A stretch of 64,000 bases of DNA from Diphasiastrum complanatum (taxonomy: Eukaryota; Streptophyta; Lycopodiopsida; Lycopodiales; Lycopodiaceae). Location: positions 48,437,364-48,501,363 of the forward strand of contig CM055095.1 in assembly GCA_029204225.1 (NCBI GenBank). Reading direction: 5' to 3'. A model generated the notes under the pieces. It searched no databases and was not told the DNA's origin. It worked only from the letters and a program-made list of their open reading frames with translations. The translations under genes were made by a program, and so were the position numbers. This document shows, piece by piece, positions 63,329 to 64,000 of the stretch (its first letter is position 1; each line of letters starts with the position of its first letter).

Positions 63329-63910
63329 ATGGCAGGACCATCCAATCCCCTGCCCAAGTTGGAGAAAAGACTTCCATGGATTGACGCACCAAAGTACGAT
63401 GGAGAATCAGATCCAACACGATTTCTCCAAGATTTCAACAATGCTTGTAAATTTCATGGGGACGAATCTGACAGCGAAAAGGTACGTTTATTCCCCATGA
63501 TTTTACAAGGCGACGCAAAAGAGTGGTTTTTAAACCTTGAAGGCCCAGACAACACGTCTTGGGAGACCATCACCGCAACACTCATCAAACGGTTCAAACC
63601 TTCCAAACTGACGCCAAGTCCCTTCATCCAATTGGCGCATATCAAGATGCGAAGTAAAGAATCCCTGCGCACCTACATCGAGCGTTTCAAGGGTCTTAAA
63701 GTAGAGTGTGTCGATGATCACGTAACTGAGAAAATGGCCATCAAACTTTTTTCATTTGGTTTACCCAAGGCCATTAGGAGAGAATTTAAACCCACAGACT
63801 CGTACGAGCAATTGAAAGACGCGATGGATGACGCCATCCGTGGAGAAGATGAAGGATTTGACAAGGACTATGACTTTCGCGACAAGAGGGAAAAGGGGCT
63901 AGTTAAGTAG
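63329..63910 (+). pseudogene. Gypsy-2 gag, 5' part
   Basis: ATG 63329 opens MAGPSNPLPKLEKRLPWIDA. The Retrotrans_gag core follows without interruption: AKEWFLNLE, LIKRFKPSKL, YIERFKGLKVECVDDHVTEK and PTDSYEQLKDAMDDAIR. The frame ends in a TAG after KGLVK at 63908. Sequence beyond it in another frame (LQHLEGWQKAQQ) matches the continuation seen in gypsy-1, so the stop is probably a mutation. The zinc knuckle lies past the window. This is the least damaged transposon ORF in the window. Confidence 0.82.
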
Positions 63911-64000
63911 GAGACTTTCCGTGTGAAATGATCGTCCTCATCTAGTGAGGTTGATATCCTTCAACACCTTGAGGGTTGGCAAAAAGCACAACAAGTTACT

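Larger units (their letters stand above)
59967..64000 (+). mobile_element. Gypsy-2: second Tat-type gypsy element, continues past the window
   Basis: 5' LTR, primer site, a 2.7-kb leader and gag are visible; pol would lie beyond the window end. Its gag is clearly homologous to gypsy-1 (APKYDG, DPTRFLQDF, LIKRFKPSKL, LKVECVDD). Confidence 0.85.

Overview
The window looks like nuclear DNA of a land plant with a repeat-rich genome. The main support is one intact plant-type gene on the minus strand, a ubiquitin-activating enzyme E1 (29384-37326, six exons, 1056 codons by my splice model). A dead fragment of the 5' end of a SPIRRIG-like BEACH-domain gene (25829-26225) agrees with this. Most of the rest is retrotransposon sequence: Ty1/copia elements with the plant initiator-Met primer site, Ty3/gypsy Tat-type elements with a GGCGCCGTTGCC primer site, chromovirus remnants, a hAT transposase fossil, and a LINE with a restriction-like endonuclease. 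That last type is unusual for flowering plants. With multi-kb intergenic space and a 4.2 kb intron holding a retrotransposon, it makes me lean to a fern, lycophyte or gymnosperm rather than an angiosperm. This placement is inference; nothing here proves it.

Layout. 1-3280: fossil gypsy chromovirus pieces on both strands and a copia integrase scrap. 3281-9027: start of a gypsy LTR, a 158-bp near-perfect palindrome made of two opposed copies of a copia LTR tail, then a dead copia element (copia-1) whose 3' LTR holds a 175-bp tandem duplication and a cluster of TTCGAACC-type palindromes. 9042-9652: hAT transposase C-terminus. 11524-11633: candidate first exon of an unidentified minus-strand gene. 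12452-16009: dead R2-like LINE. 16010-25500: mosaic AT-rich repeats, two LTR-like direct repeats, an APE-endonuclease scrap and a gypsy gag fossil, both on the minus strand, and a minisatellite. 25566-26225: GC-rich foldback next to the SPIRRIG-like fragment. 29384-37615: E1 gene with a truncated copia-2 in intron 2 and telo-box-like motifs upstream.

38200-64000 is nested LTR elements. A minus-strand LTR pair (39845-40313 and 58692-59163, with matching primer site and polypurine tract) brackets 19.3 kb. Inside it lie an (AT)76 microsatellite, gene-like but unrecognised sequence, degenerate telomere-like repeats, and a plus-strand Tat-type gypsy element (gypsy-1) with an extra coiled-coil ORF downstream of pol. 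To the right are a minus-strand gag fossil with three zinc knuckles, cut by the insertions, and a second Tat-type element (gypsy-2, 59967 to the window end) with a long repeat-filled leader and a mostly open gag.

Only the E1 gene reads as intact. Nearly every element ORF is broken by stops and frameshifts. The in-frame stops are mostly ones a C-to-T change in CAG, CAA or CGA would make, as expected for methylated, silenced transposons. I found no tRNA, rRNA or CRISPR array.
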